Part shown: piece by piece, positions 33,772 through 43,408 of the stretch | Position numbering within the stretch: position 1 is the first letter of the stretch | How the letters are laid out: every line of letters begins with the position of its first letter | Assembly (NCBI GenBank): GCA_037046615.1 | Contig: JBAOHD010000018.1 | Coordinates: forward strand, 247,711-311,710 | DNA length: 64,000 nucleotides | Reading direction: 5' to 3' | DNA from: Phosphoribacter sp037046615 | GTDB taxonomy: Bacteria; Actinomycetota; Actinomycetes; Actinomycetales; Dermatophilaceae | Position numbers and translations under genes: made by a program | The notes under the pieces: generated by a model | Database searches by the model: none | Told to the model about the DNA's origin: nothing | Seen by the model: only the letters and a program-made list of their open reading frames with translations

Positions 33772-34773
33772 ATGGCGGAGGAATCGGCAACGCGCGCCGA
33801 GCGCCGCGCCGGTGCCGGTGGCGGTGCAGGCGCCTCGCACCGAGCGGGTATTGACGAGGCGGCGCCGATGTCGCGCCGCCACTATCAGCGGGCCGACAGA
33901 CTTCGCCACCAGCGCCTGGTCCGATTGCGGCGCACGGTGATCGCATCACTCGGGCTGCTGCTCATCGGCACCGGTTTCGCCCGCTCGGCCCAAGACCCTT
34001 CGGTCGCCCTGCCCAAGTCAGCGGCAAGGGAGTCAGTCACCCCAGTCTCGGCTGGGGGGTCCGCGTCGGCGGGGCAGTTCATCCCCACGACCCCGGGCCC
34101 ACCCTCGGTGGCGGGGACGGCGGTGAGTGCAAGCAGTGGCCCAACGGAAAGCGTCATCGCACCGATGAAGGAAGACGGTGCCCCCGAACCAAGCGCCGCG
34201 CCTGGGCAGAGCCTCGCCGCCGTCCTGGAGTCAGCAGGCGGCCAGACCCACCCCGTGCCGATCTCTCTCGATGTGGCTAGCGGGGAGGGTCGTGTCGTGA
34301 GGTATTCCGTGGAAGTCGAGGATGGGTTGGAGGCCTATCAGGCTGAGTTCGCAACCGTGGTCCAGGGCGTCCTCCACCACAAGATGGGCTGGCAGGGAGT
34401 CGACCGTGTCACGTTTGTGCCCGTGCCGCACACCGATGTGGCCCGGGGCGCCCCCGTCGACATCCGCGTCGTCCTGGCGACCCCGACCCTCACGGCACGC
34501 CTGTGCGCCCCGCTGAACACGACCAACCCCCAGGTCTCGTGCTGGGCTTATGGCCGGGCTGTCCTCAACCTTCACCGGTGGGTGCGGGGAGCGGTGAGTT
34601 ACGGCGCAGACCTGAACAACTACCGGGTTTATCTGGTCAACCACGAGGTCGGGCACGGTCTGGGACACGGTCACGCCCAGTGTCCGAGGGGCGGCGCACG
34701 CGCACCGATCATGGTGCAGCAGACCAAGGGCCTCGACGGATGTGCCGCTTGGCCTTGGCCCTACACCGCCTGA
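33772..34773 (+). CDS. Secreted/anchored DUF3152 protein with zinc-protease motif
   Basis: A 333-residue actinobacterial DUF3152 protein. A basic, Arg-rich cytoplasmic start is followed by a signal-anchor helix (~58-76, TVIASLGLLLIGTGFARSA). A Pro/Ser/Thr-rich low-complexity spacer (~80-165) leads to the DUF3152 domain with the extended zinc motif NHEVGHGLGHGHAQCP (HExGHxxGxxH) near residue 300 and a C-terminal Cys-rich end. It is a likely extracellular metzincin-like metallopeptidase with unknown target. It converges with the M23 gene; their 3' ends overlap by 13 bases. Confidence 0.85.
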   Translation: MAEESATRAERRAGAGGGAGASHRAGIDEAAPMSRRHYQRADRLRHQRLVRLRRTVIASLGLLLIGTGFARSAQDPSVALPKSAARESVTPVSAGGSASAGQFIPTTPGPPSVAGTAVSASSGPTESVIAPMKEDGAPEPSAAPGQSLAAVLESAGGQTHPVPISLDVASGEGRVVRYSVEVEDGLEAYQAEFATVVQGVLHHKMGWQGVDRVTFVPVPHTDVARGAPVDIRVVLATPTLTARLCAPLNTTNPQVSCWAYGRAVLNLHRWVRGAVSYGADLNNYRVYLVNHEVGHGLGHGHAQCPRGGARAPIMVQQTKGLDGCAAWPWPYTA

Positions 34774-35408
34774 TCAGCGCGTCCCTTCATCTCGGTCGGC
34801 GGCGACGTCAGAAGCGGCAGGAGGACGGTCGGCCCTCGGAGCAGCGCCAAGGGGTCGAGGTAGGTCTCTCCCCTGAGGACACCCCAGTGGACGCATCCCA
34901 GCGCAGCGCAGTGAGATCCTGCGCTGGCGCCGGGGTCGGCGACCTTCCCGATGGGTTGGCCTGCCCCGACCGACTCGCCAACCGACATCTCGGCGACAAC
35001 CGGCTCGAACGTGGAGCGAAGACCGCCAGCATGGGCCACGACGAGCACACCGCGCCCGGCCAGCTGCCCGGCATACGCCACCACGCCTGCGGCCGGCGCT
35101 CGCACAACGTCACCCGGCGCTGCGGCCAGATCGACGCCTCGATGCCCGGCAGCCCACCTGGTCGGCGGAGGGGCGAACGGCCGCAGGACGCGCGGCGGCG
35201 CGACTGGCCAGGTCCAGTCGCTGCGAGGAGCCAGCTGGGGAGTGACCGTCGAGGAGGCCGCGATGACCAGCGCAGTGCCACCCGCAGCTTCGACAGTGGC
35301 GGCCTGTGCTTGCGCAGCGGTCATCGGTGCGAGCGCGATTGCCACCGCCACCGATCCCAGGGCGAAGGTCAGCGGGCGTCGGCGGAAGCCGGAGACAGCG
35401 GAGATCAC
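34761..35408 (-). CDS. Secreted M23 (LytM) family peptidase
   Basis: A 215-residue secreted peptidoglycan-peptidase-like protein. The N-terminus is a signal peptide (RRRPLTFALGSVAVAIALAPMTAAQAQA). The LytM domain has GHRGVDLAAAPGDVVRAPAAGVV (first metal-ligand box H..D) and a C-terminal CVHWGVLRG. The usual final HxH appears as VHWG, so I cannot confirm an intact active site. In many actinobacteria a gene like this sits just upstream of and divergent from rpsB; here an insertion of 5 kb separates them. Confidence 0.85.
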   Translation of the reverse strand: MISAVSGFRRRPLTFALGSVAVAIALAPMTAAQAQAATVEAAGGTALVIAASSTVTPQLAPRSDWTWPVAPPRVLRPFAPPPTRWAAGHRGVDLAAAPGDVVRAPAAGVVAYAGQLAGRGVLVVAHAGGLRSTFEPVVAEMSVGESVGAGQPIGKVADPGASAGSHCAALGCVHWGVLRGETYLDPLALLRGPTVLLPLLTSPPTEMKGRADQAV

Positions 35409-35518
35409 CTCCGCACTCGACCACCGAGGACGGCTCCTCCACCGACACCCCGCCGTCGGCTGGGGACGCAGGGAACGACCGCGCCCCGGTTGTGGATCCT
35501 TGGATGTGGACCTTCGGA

Positions 35519-36682
35519 TCAGGGGGCCAGCGCCGCCAGTCGTTCGACGGCGGCCGTCAGGACGTCGTCCTTCTTGCAGAAGGCAAACCGGACGAGCGTT
35601 CGGGCGGCCTCGGTGTCGTCGTGGAAGACCGACACGGGGATGCCGACGACCCCGGCGCGCTCGGCCAAGTCATGGCAGAAGGTAAGGGCGTCGGTGGCGC
35701 CGAGCGCCGCAGCGTCGGCGATGACGAAGTAGGTGCCCGCCGGGATTGAGATCGGCAGCCCGGCAGCCGCCAAACCTTCGCACAGGAGATCGCGCTTACG
35801 CTCCAGTGAGGTCGCGAGACCGGCATACACCTCATCCCCGAGCCCGAGGGCGGTGGCAACCGCAGGTTGGAACGGGCCGGAGGCGACGTAGGTGAGGAAC
35901 TGTTTCGCCGACCGCGCAGCCGCCACAGCCGCCGCCGGCCCGACGACCCAGCCGACCTTCCACCCAGTGGCCGAAAAGGTCTTCCCTGCAGAGGAGATGG
36001 TCACCGTGCGGTCCCACATCCCGGGCAGGGTCGCCACCGGCACGTGCCGTGCCGCGCCGAAGGTGATGTGCTCATAGACCTCGTCTGTGACGACCCAGGC
36101 GTCGTGCTCAAGGGCGAGCCCGCAGATGAGGTCGAGCTCTTCGCGCGTGAAGACCTTCCCCGTCGGATTATGGGGCGTGTTGAGCAGGACGAGCCGGGTC
36201 CGCTCCGAGAAGGCGGCACGGAGCGATTCCTCGTCGACCATAAAGTCGGGGAACCGCAGGACAGAAGTGCGCCGAGTGGCCCCCGCGAGGGCGATCGTCG
36301 CGGCATACGAGTCGTAATAGGGCTCGAAGGTGACGACCTCATCGCCTGGCTCGCACATGCCGAGGATGACGGCGGCGATCGCCTCTGTGGCCCCGGCGGT
36401 GACCAGCACCTCCGATGCCGGGTCGACAGACAGGCCATAAAAGCGCTGCTGATGAGCGGCGATCGCGGCAAGCAACTCGGGCACGCCAGGCCCCGGCGGG
36501 TATTGATTGCGTCCCTCACGGATGGCGGCCACCGCCGCGTCGAGCATCTCCGGCGGGCCGTCGACGTCGGGGAAGCCCTGGCCCAGGTTGATCGCGCCGG
36601 TGCGCACGGCGAGTGCGCTCATCTGGGCGAAGATCGTCGTGCCGAAGGGGGCGAGGGCGCGGTTGCCGACGGGACGGTCCAT
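35519..36682 (-). CDS. PLP-dependent aminotransferase (class I/II)
   Basis: A 387-residue fold-type I aminotransferase. It shows NLGQGFPDVDGPPEMLDAA, YPPGPGVPELLAAIAAHQ, NTPHNPTGKVF, TDEVYEHITFG, and the PLP lysine in SSAGKTFSATGWKVGW. These features match the KAT/methionine or N-succinyldiaminopimelate (DapC) aminotransferase group; the substrate is not certain. ATG 36682 (MDRPVGNRALAPFGTTIF) is chosen. It lies directly downstream of the MFS exporter on the same strand with 22 bases between them. Confidence 0.9.
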   Translation of the reverse strand: MDRPVGNRALAPFGTTIFAQMSALAVRTGAINLGQGFPDVDGPPEMLDAAVAAIREGRNQYPPGPGVPELLAAIAAHQQRFYGLSVDPASEVLVTAGATEAIAAVILGMCEPGDEVVTFEPYYDSYAATIALAGATRRTSVLRFPDFMVDEESLRAAFSERTRLVLLNTPHNPTGKVFTREELDLICGLALEHDAWVVTDEVYEHITFGAARHVPVATLPGMWDRTVTISSAGKTFSATGWKVGWVVGPAAAVAAARSAKQFLTYVASGPFQPAVATALGLGDEVYAGLATSLERKRDLLCEGLAAAGLPISIPAGTYFVIADAAALGATDALTFCHDLAERAGVVGIPVSVFHDDTEAARTLVRFAFCKKDDVLTAAVERLAALAP

Positions 36683-36704
36683 GCCAGTGGAGTATGCCGT
36701 GTGG

Positions 36705-38264
36705 TTACTTCCCGGCCGGCAGTTCACGGCGGTCGGCCTCGTGTCCAGGTCCAACCTGGTCTCCGCTCGGCGCAGCGAGGAAGACGACGACGGCCAGGCT
36801 GAGTGCGACAATCGCGGCGATGACGAGCGCGGCCCCGACGCCGTCGACGAAGGCCTGGTGACCTTGCGTGACGAGTTGTTGGCCGCGCGCGCCGAGGCGA
36901 GAGAGCTCAGGGGCCTGGGTAAAGGCGACCGACCCGAGGATCGCCTGGGCGGCCTGGTCGGGCAAACCCGCAACGGCGGGCAGCATGGCGGTGCGGTAGG
37001 TCTGGGCTAGCGCGGACCCCAGCACCGCGATCCCGAGCGCGGCGCCGAACTCCCGAGCCGTGTCGTTCATGGCGGAGGCAACCCCCTGTTTGGCCGGGGG
37101 CAGCGAGGCGGTCACCGCGCTCGTTGACGGTGTGCCGGACAGGCCCATCCCGGCGGCCGACAGCACGAGACCCAACGCAAACGTCGGATAGCTCAGCTCG
37201 ACCGTGACCCTTGAGAGGACGAACAGCCCCGCCGCGAGCAGGAGCAGCCCGAGGGGCACGGTGCGCCGGAACCCGATCCGGGCGGCGAGCTTCGGGGCGT
37301 TGCGTGCCGTGGGGAGCAGGACGAACGGGATCGGCAGCAAGGCTGCGACGGCGTGCAGCGGGGAGTAGCCGACGACGAACTGGAGGTACTGGATGACGGT
37401 GAAGATCACGCCGAACCAGCAGAAGAAGGTCGCGGCAATGGCCACGCTCCCGGTGGTGAAACCGCGCTGGCGGAAGAGCCGCGGGTCGAGCAGGGGCTCT
37501 GGCCGGCCGAGCTCCCAGATGACGAAGGCGGCCAGCCCCGTCAGTCCGGCTGCGAGTGCCGCGACGGTGGCCGGGTCCGACCACCCGCGATCAGGACCTT
37601 CGATGATGCCGAAGACGATGCCGCCTACGCCGACGAGCGAGAGCAGGCCGCCGACGAGGTCAAGGGTCGGCGGCTGGGCATCGATCGACTCGGGGATGCG
37701 CAGGAGCGTGCCGATGGTGGCCATCGTCGCGAGGACCACGTTGAGCCAGAAGAACGACTGCCACGCAAAGAATTCCAACAACGTGGCGGTGAAGAGCAAC
37801 CCAATGATCGCGCCGGCGCCGGCCATGCCGACCCACGCCCCGATCGCCCGGGGCCGTTCTTCCTCAGGGAAGGACGTCGTGATGACCGACAGCGTCGTCG
37901 GCATGACGGCTGCCGCCCCCAACCCCATGAGCGCTCGCACGACAATGAGCTGCGTCGGGTTCGTGACAAAGGTGCCGCCCACAGCGGCGAGCCCGAAGAC
38001 GACCAGGCCGATCGCCAAGAGTCGCTTGCGCCCGTACCGGTCGCCCAGTGCGCCGGCGAAGAACAGCAGTGCTGCGAAGACGACCGTGTAGGCATCGATG
38101 ATCCAGGTCAGCTCAGTCTGGGTGGCGCCAGTCGCCCGTGCAATCTCCGGCAGCGCGACGTTGAGCCCCACCACCGCTGAGACCACGGTGATCAACGAGA
38201 TCGCGATGATGGGCATCGTGCGACGGGACGACACGGTTCCCGAGAGGGAAGCATTTCCACGCAT
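36705..38264 (-). CDS. DHA2-type (14-helix) MFS drug exporter
   Basis: A 519-residue major facilitator with about 14 hydrophobic helices. It includes the motif A region GALGDRYGRKRLLAIGL, the motif C-like GMAGAGAIIG, LNVALPEIARATGATQTELTWIIDAYTV, and a DPRLFRQRGF segment before helix 9-10, as in QacA/EmrB-like pumps. A TetR regulator is encoded divergently 101 bases away, which is the usual arrangement for a repressed efflux pump. The drug is unknown. Confidence 0.9.
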   Translation of the reverse strand: MRGNASLSGTVSSRRTMPIIAISLITVVSAVVGLNVALPEIARATGATQTELTWIIDAYTVVFAALLFFAGALGDRYGRKRLLAIGLVVFGLAAVGGTFVTNPTQLIVVRALMGLGAAAVMPTTLSVITTSFPEEERPRAIGAWVGMAGAGAIIGLLFTATLLEFFAWQSFFWLNVVLATMATIGTLLRIPESIDAQPPTLDLVGGLLSLVGVGGIVFGIIEGPDRGWSDPATVAALAAGLTGLAAFVIWELGRPEPLLDPRLFRQRGFTTGSVAIAATFFCWFGVIFTVIQYLQFVVGYSPLHAVAALLPIPFVLLPTARNAPKLAARIGFRRTVPLGLLLLAAGLFVLSRVTVELSYPTFALGLVLSAAGMGLSGTPSTSAVTASLPPAKQGVASAMNDTAREFGAALGIAVLGSALAQTYRTAMLPAVAGLPDQAAQAILGSVAFTQAPELSRLGARGQQLVTQGHQAFVDGVGAALVIAAIVALSLAVVVFLAAPSGDQVGPGHEADRRELPAGK

Positions 38265-38365
38265 GACGAAATACTAGCTGCGTCAGGGCGAGAAGGACAA
38301 GAGGCGAGCTGTGCGCGGCGACGCGGCATACGCTCTGCTGAGCAGGACCGACGAAAGGAGGACGT
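38265..38365. promoter_or_regulatory. Divergent MFS-TetR promoter region with candidate operator
   Basis: The 101-bp gap between the pump and its regulator contains TGACG-N12-CGTCA, a short inverted repeat close to the pump start, which could be a TetR operator. The regulator has a strong ribosome site (AAAGGAGG) 6 bases before its ATG. A copy of CGGCATAC is also present. Confidence 0.35.
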
Positions 38366-39007
38366 ATGCCCTCAGAGCCCCGGCGCGGTCGGCGCGCGGG
38401 TGAATCGTCCTCTCGGGAGGACATCCTCAGGTCCGCCCGGCTCCTGTTCGGGATCCATGGATACCCCGGGACAACCATCCGGATGGTGGCGTCTGACGCA
38501 GGGGTGGACCCGCGTCTGGTGACCCACTACTTCGGTAGCAAGGGGGACCTCTTCGTCGCTGCGGTGAAGCTGCCCTATGACCCGCGGTCAGAGTTTGCCA
38601 AGGCGGCCGAAGGGGGGATCGACGGACTCGGCGTGCGGGTCGCGCACTTTGTCGTGGGCATGTTGGAAACACCCGCGGGGCAGCAGACGATGTCTGGCCT
38701 CATCCGCGCTGCCGCCTCGGAAGATCGCGCGGCCCAGATGGTCCGTGACCTGTTGGTCGAACGCGTCATGCTCCCGATCGCCACGATCCTGGCCGTCGAT
38801 CACGCGCAGTTGCGCGCGGCCATGATGGGCAGCCAGATGGGTGGTTTCGTCCTCGCGCGATACATCCTGCGTCTGCAGCCGCTCGTCGACGCCGACCGGG
38901 CGACACTCGTTGGCATGCTCGGACCGGTGCTTCAGCACTACCTCACCGCACCGCTCGACCTCCCCACCTCGCCGGCCGTTTCAGAGGATGCGTCAGAGCG
39001 CGCGTGA
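38366..39007 (+). CDS. TetR family transcriptional regulator
   Basis: A 213-residue repressor. The N-terminal helix-turn-helix is clear (REDILRSARLLFGIHGYPGTTIRMVASDAGVDPRLVTHYFGSKGDLF, ~17-60), and the C-terminal ligand-binding part has FVVGMLETPAGQQTMSGLIRAAASED, typical of the TetR_C_6-like actinobacterial group. It is divergent from the DHA2 exporter and probably represses it, relieved by a pump substrate. Confidence 0.93.
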   Translation: MPSEPRRGRRAGESSSREDILRSARLLFGIHGYPGTTIRMVASDAGVDPRLVTHYFGSKGDLFVAAVKLPYDPRSEFAKAAEGGIDGLGVRVAHFVVGMLETPAGQQTMSGLIRAAASEDRAAQMVRDLLVERVMLPIATILAVDHAQLRAAMMGSQMGGFVLARYILRLQPLVDADRATLVGMLGPVLQHYLTAPLDLPTSPAVSEDASERA

Positions 39008-39030
39008 GCACGCGTCAGGGCGGACCCCGG

Positions 39031-40263
39031 TCAGTCCGCCGCCCCCGCGTGGGCGATCTGCGCCACGCTCCGCCACACGACCACGAGCGTGAGCCCCGAC
39101 CCGGCGAAGGCGAACCAAAACGGGGCCGTGACCCCCCATCGTGAGGCGATCAGCCCGCCGAGGAACTGCCCGACGATGAGGCCCCCGACGAGGAAGAGGC
39201 TGTAAACGCTCCCGACGCGGCCTTGGTATTCCGTCGGCGTGGCGCGTTGCCGCACCGCCCCGGACAGCGACGCCCACACAAAGGCATAGCCCCCGAAAAT
39301 CACCATGACGACCAAGGCCACCCACTCGACGGACGTCAGGGCGAAGGCGAGGTGCGTCAGGACCTCCAGCGTGAGGCACCCGCGCATCAAGGTCGCGAGG
39401 GGGATCCGCTTCTCGAGCCAGCCGTATGCCGCGGTGCCCGCCATCCCGCCCACCGCCACTGCCGTCGTGAGCAGGCCGAAACCGACCGACCCCATGCCCA
39501 GCCGATCCTGCGCATAGAGCACGAGGATCGACCACGGGGCGCCCCACGTGACGTTGAAGATGAGGATGACCAGAGACAAGGTGCGGATGGCCGGGTGTGA
39601 CCACATCCAACGGAGGCCATCGGCGATGTCCCGACGCACGTGGGTTTCCACGACGCCGCGGACGCTCCCTCGCGGCAGGTCCATCTGCAGGAAGAGCCAG
39701 CCAGCGAAGACGACCGCGATCGTCTGGACTCCGAACGGCCACGCCATGCCTGCCACAAAGAGGAAGGCGCCGATCGGCGGCCCCGCCATCTGGTTGGCGA
39801 CGAGGTAACCGGACATGAGCCGGGCGTTGGCGACGCCGAGGTCGGCCTTGGTGACGATCATCGGCAGCACGGTCCGGGTCCCGGAATCGACGAGGATCTC
39901 GGCGACGCCGCCGAGAAAGAGTGCCCCGAGGACGACCCCGATGCTCACGTGCCCGGTGAGGATCGTCAGCGCCATCGCGGCGATCACAACCGCCCGGGCG
40001 AGGTTGGCCCAGACGACGAGTCGGGTCCGGTCGACGCGGTCGGCGAGCGCACCGGCATACAGGCCGAGCAGGAGCGTGGGCACCTGCTGGACCATCGCGG
40101 CGGCTGCGATCAGGGTGGGTTCTCGGGTCTGCGAAGCCACGAGCAGGGGGCCGGCGGCGAGGGCGATGCCGTCGCCGAGATTGGCGGCCCACACGGAGGC
40201 GAGGTTCCAGCGGAAGGCCCGACCCATGCGCGGTGGCGCGAGCACGTCGAGCAGCCTGGACAC
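39031..40263 (-). CDS. MFS transporter (EntS-like, MFS_3)
   Basis: A 410-residue 12-helix major facilitator of the EntS/MFS_3 group. It begins MSRLLDVLAPPRMGRAFRWNL, with LLLGLYAGALADRVDRTRLVVWANLARA and VEILVDSGTRTVLPMIV-like motifs. Such proteins export siderophores or drugs; the substrate here is unknown. It converges on the TetR gene (23 bases apart). Upstream lies the rpsB leader. Confidence 0.9.
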   Translation of the reverse strand: MSRLLDVLAPPRMGRAFRWNLASVWAANLGDGIALAAGPLLVASQTREPTLIAAAAMVQQVPTLLLGLYAGALADRVDRTRLVVWANLARAVVIAAMALTILTGHVSIGVVLGALFLGGVAEILVDSGTRTVLPMIVTKADLGVANARLMSGYLVANQMAGPPIGAFLFVAGMAWPFGVQTIAVVFAGWLFLQMDLPRGSVRGVVETHVRRDIADGLRWMWSHPAIRTLSLVILIFNVTWGAPWSILVLYAQDRLGMGSVGFGLLTTAVAVGGMAGTAAYGWLEKRIPLATLMRGCLTLEVLTHLAFALTSVEWVALVVMVIFGGYAFVWASLSGAVRQRATPTEYQGRVGSVYSLFLVGGLIVGQFLGGLIASRWGVTAPFWFAFAGSGLTLVVVWRSVAQIAHAGAAD

Positions 40264-40594
40264 GAGGGGCCACGGTACGCCTCCCGCCCGGACCCTGCAC
40301 GCGGTTTGTCAGCCGACCGATTCGGTGCCTCGGGTGCGGCAGCGATAGGATGCCCGATGGTCTTCGGACCACATTTCGCGCGTCCCCTGTCAGGAATGCG
40401 TCGAGCCACCCGGCCCGGCGAGTTCGTGGGTCGCACCACGGCAGTCCGTATGCCGGTCCCGCTCCATGCGGACCCGGTCGCGGCGAGGTGCGTCGGACGC
40501 CAGGCAGGTAGCCCGTCGACTCGCCAGGGAGCAGTCCCGAGCCGGCACGGCATACCGACGTAACTGACCACCTCACCCCAAGGAGGACACGGCA
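40264..40594 (+). promoter_or_regulatory. 331-bp leader/promoter region of rpsB
   Basis: There is no gene here. The region carries GTATGCCG at ~40449 and CGGCATAC at ~40550, arranged as an inverted pair. An AAGGAGGA ribosome site sits directly before the rpsB ATG. No known S2 leader structure could be recognised by eye. Confidence 0.4.
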
Positions 40595-41493
40595 ATGGCC
40601 GTCGTCACCATGCGCCAGCTCCTCGAGAGCGGCGTCCACTTCGGGCACCAGACCCGTCGCTGGAACCCCAAGATGAAGCGCTTCATCATGACCGAGCGCA
40701 ACGGCATCTACATCATCGACCTGCAGCAGTCGCTGACCTACATCAACAGCGCCTACGACTTCGTCAAGCAGACGGTTGCCCACGGCGGCACGATCCTGTT
40801 CGTCGGCACGAAGAAGCAGGCCCAGGAGCCCGTCGCCGAGCAGGCCACGCGGGTCGGGATGCCGTATGTCAACCACCGTTGGCTCGGTGGCATGCTCACC
40901 AACTTCACGACGATCTCCAAGCGCCTCCAGCGCCTGAAGGAGCTCGAGGAGATCAACTTCGACGATGTCGCCGGCTCCGGTCACACGAAGAAGGAACTCC
41001 TCATCCTCAAGCGGGAGAAGGACAAGCTCGAGCAAGACCCTCGGTGGCATCCGCGACGATGTCCCGGGTCCCGTCGGCAGTCTGGATCGTCGACACCAAG
41101 AAGGAGCACCTCGCCGTCGACGAGGCCCGCAAGCTCGGGCTGCCGGTCATCGCGATCCTCGACACCAACTGCGACCCGGACGAGGTCGACTACAAGATCC
41201 CGGGCAACGACGACGCGATCCGCTCGGTCGCGTTGCTGACCCGGGTCATCGCCGACGCCGTCGCCGATGGGCTCACGTCCCGCGCGCAGGTCCGCTCTGG
41301 CGACGCTGCCGACAGCCCCGCTGCCGAGGAGCCGCTGGCCGAGTGGGAGCGCGAGCTCTACGGAGAGGCCGAGGCTGCCGCCGCTGCCGCTCCTGCCGAG
41401 GAAACTCCGGTCACTGCTGCCGACGAGGCTCCCGCCGCTGAGACGACCGAGGCTGCGGAGACCACCGAGGCCGCGGAGCCTGAGCAGGCCTGA
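40595..41493 (+). CDS. rpsB: 30S ribosomal protein S2, frame broken at two sites
   Basis: S2 is a small-subunit protein that binds S1-type proteins. The protein runs MAVVTMRQLLESGVHFGHQTRRWNPKMKRF to the conserved VPSAVWIVDTKKEHLAVDEARKL, ILDTNCDPDEVDYKIPGNDDAIRS and a long acidic Ala/Glu tail. The segment TLGGIRD is read in a third frame because of extra bases near 41036 and at 41058, only 22 bases apart, each at a codon boundary. As rpsB is essential, I treat this as a sequence artefact. The tail (about 35 residues of Ala, Glu, Thr and Pro) is longer than in E. coli. Confidence 0.93.
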
Positions 41494-41531
41494 GGGTTCA
41501 CCCCCGACGCAGGTATGCCGTGCCCGTCGCG

Positions 41532-41567
41532 GTGCCCGTGCCAGCACGAGGTCGCGCTGGCGGGCAC
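41532..41567 (+). terminator. Hairpin between rpsB and tsf
   Basis: GTGCCCG and CCAGC (41533-41545, with a two-base bulge) pair with GCTGG and CGGGCAC (41556-41567). It lies 39 bases after the rpsB stop and may reduce readthrough to tsf. An octamer copy (GTATGCCG) lies just upstream and could form an alternative stem. Confidence 0.5.
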
Positions 41568-41667
41568 GGCAGATCCCGCACATGCGCTCTGAGCGCGCTT
41601 GGTCGCCCGGGTCTTCCCGACGACGACCACCCCACACCACATCAGTAACGACAGCGAGAGAGTAGAG

Positions 41668-42502
41668 ATGGCGAATTTCACCGCCGCTGACATCAAGGCG
41701 CTGCGCGAGCAGACTGCCGCGGGCATGATGGACGTCAAGAAGGCCCTCGAGGAGGCCGACGGCGACATGGCCAAGGCCGCTGAGATCCTGCGGATCAAGG
41801 GTCTCAAGGGCGTCACCAAGCGTGAAGGGCCGTTCGGCCTCCAATGGCCTCGTCGCCGCGCGCGCCGAAGGCGGGGTCGGCGCGCTCGTCGAGGTCAACT
41901 GTGAGACCGACTTCGTTGCCAAGGGTGAGCGGTTCATCGCCTTGGCCGACCAGGTCCTCGAGCAGGCGTGGGCCACGGAGGCCGCCGACGCCGAGGCGCT
42001 GCTGGCCAGCACGCTGCCCGACGGGCGCACCGTCCAGGCCCTGCTCGAAGAGGGCAACGCGACCCTCGGCGAGAAGATCGAGGTCCGTCGGGTCGGTCGG
42101 GTCGACCGGCGACCACGTCGTGTCCTACCTCCACCAGCACGAGCAAGGACCTGCCCGCCGCAGATCGGCGTCCTTGTGGCGACGAGTGGCGGTGACGAGG
42201 CCGTGGCGCACGACGTGGCCATGCACGTCGCGGCCTTCTCGCCGTCGGTCCTCTCGCGTGCGGACGTCTCGGCCGAAACGCTCGAAAACGAGCGCCGGAT
42301 CGCCGAGGCCACCGCGCGTGAGGAGGGCAAGCCCGAGGCCGCGCTTCCTCGCATCATCGAGGGCCGCGTCAACGGCTTCTTCAAGGAGAATGTCCTGCTC
42401 GAGCAGGCCTTCGCCAAGGACCAGAAGAAGTCCGTGGCTCAGGTGCTCAAGGAGGCCGGCGCCGAGGCGACCGACTTCCGCCGCTTCCGCGTGGGCAACT
42501 GA
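41668..42502 (+). CDS. tsf: Elongation factor Ts, frame broken at four sites
   Basis: EF-Ts recharges EF-Tu with GTP. The pieces give MANFTAADIKALREQTAAGMMDVKKALEE, KGLKGVTKREG-RSASNGLVAARAEGGVGALVEVNCETDFVAKGERF, GDHVVSYLH, QIGVLVATSGG and the C-terminal KDQKKSVAQVLKEAGAEATDF. Extra bases are needed at about 41830 (GGG-c), 42104 (GTC-g), 42138 (CAG-c) and 42160 (GCC-g), all at codon boundaries. The gene is otherwise complete at about 277 residues, and being essential it is best read as one intact gene with sequence errors. It follows rpsB as in nearly all bacteria. Confidence 0.93.
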
Positions 42503-42522
42503 CCTTCCAGCACTGAACGTCG

Positions 42523-42556
42523 GACGCCGTCCGGCCCCTCGGGGTCGGGCGGCGTC
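42523..42556 (+). terminator. 16-bp hairpin after tsf
   Basis: GACGCCGTCCGGCCCC (42523-42538) pairs with GGGGTCGGGCGGCGTC (42541-42556) with two G-T positions and a tight TC loop, 21 bases after the tsf stop. It probably terminates rpsB-tsf before pyrH. Confidence 0.75.
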
Positions 42557-42630
42557 GACGCGTCCGGCGGCCGCCGGGCACGTATGACAAGATCGGGTGA
42601 CCGCCCCCTCACCGTCCGCAAGGAGTCGTC

Positions 42631-43375
42631 ATGTCCACGGACGCCGCCCCGCCTGCTCACGCACCGGCATACCGCCGGGTCCTGCTCAAGCTCTCCGGCG
42701 AGGTCTTCGGCGGGGGTCGCACGGGCGTGGATCCCGACGTCGTGAAGGGAATCGCCGAGCAGATCGCGGCTGCGGTGGCCGAAGGGCATCCAGGTCGCCG
42801 TCGTCGTCGGGGGCGGCAACTTCTTCCGCGGCGCCGAGCTGCAGCAGAAGGGCATGGACCGGTCGCGGGCCGACTATATGGGGATGCTCGGCACGGTGAT
42901 GAACTGCCTGGCGCTGCAGGATTTCCTTGAGAAGGCAGGCGTCCCCACCCGGGTCCAGACGGCGATCACGATGAGCCAGGTCGCCGAGGCCTACATCCCC
43001 CTGCGCGCCATCCGGCACCTCGAAAAGGGCCGGGTGGTCATTTTCGGCGCCGGAGCGGGTATGCCGTTCTTCTCCACCGACACAGTCAGCGCGCAGCGCG
43101 CTCTCGAAACCCACTGCGACCGACTCCTCATCGCCAAGAGCGGAGTCGACGGCATCTACACGGCCGACCCCAAGCAGGACCCGTCGGCCACCAAGCTCGA
43201 CTCGCTGACCTTTGACGACGCCCTCGCGCGCGGCCTGCGGATCCTCGACGCCGCAGCCTTTGCGCTGTGCCAGGAAAACAAGCTGCCGATGCTTGTCTTC
43301 GGGATGGAGGGCGAGGGCAATATCACCCGCGCCCTGCAAGGTGAGAGGATCGGCACACTGGTCACCGCGCAATGA
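42631..43375 (+). CDS. pyrH: UMP kinase, one frame break
   Basis: UMP kinase makes UDP in pyrimidine synthesis. It has the YRRVLLKLSGEVFGG start, VVVGGGNFFRGAELQQKGMDRSRADYMGMLGTVMNCLALQ, GAGAGMPFFSTDT and AKSGVDGIYTADPKQDP. One extra base at 42787 (GAA GGG c ATC CAG) shifts the frame between AVAEG and IQVAVVVGGG. The corrected product is ~247 residues, normal for the family. The ribosome site is GCAAGGAG before ATG 42631. It begins the pyrH-frr-cdsA-rlmN run. Confidence 0.93.
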
Positions 43376-43408
43376 CCCGATCCGACCGCAAGGAGCCTTG
43401 GAGCAACC

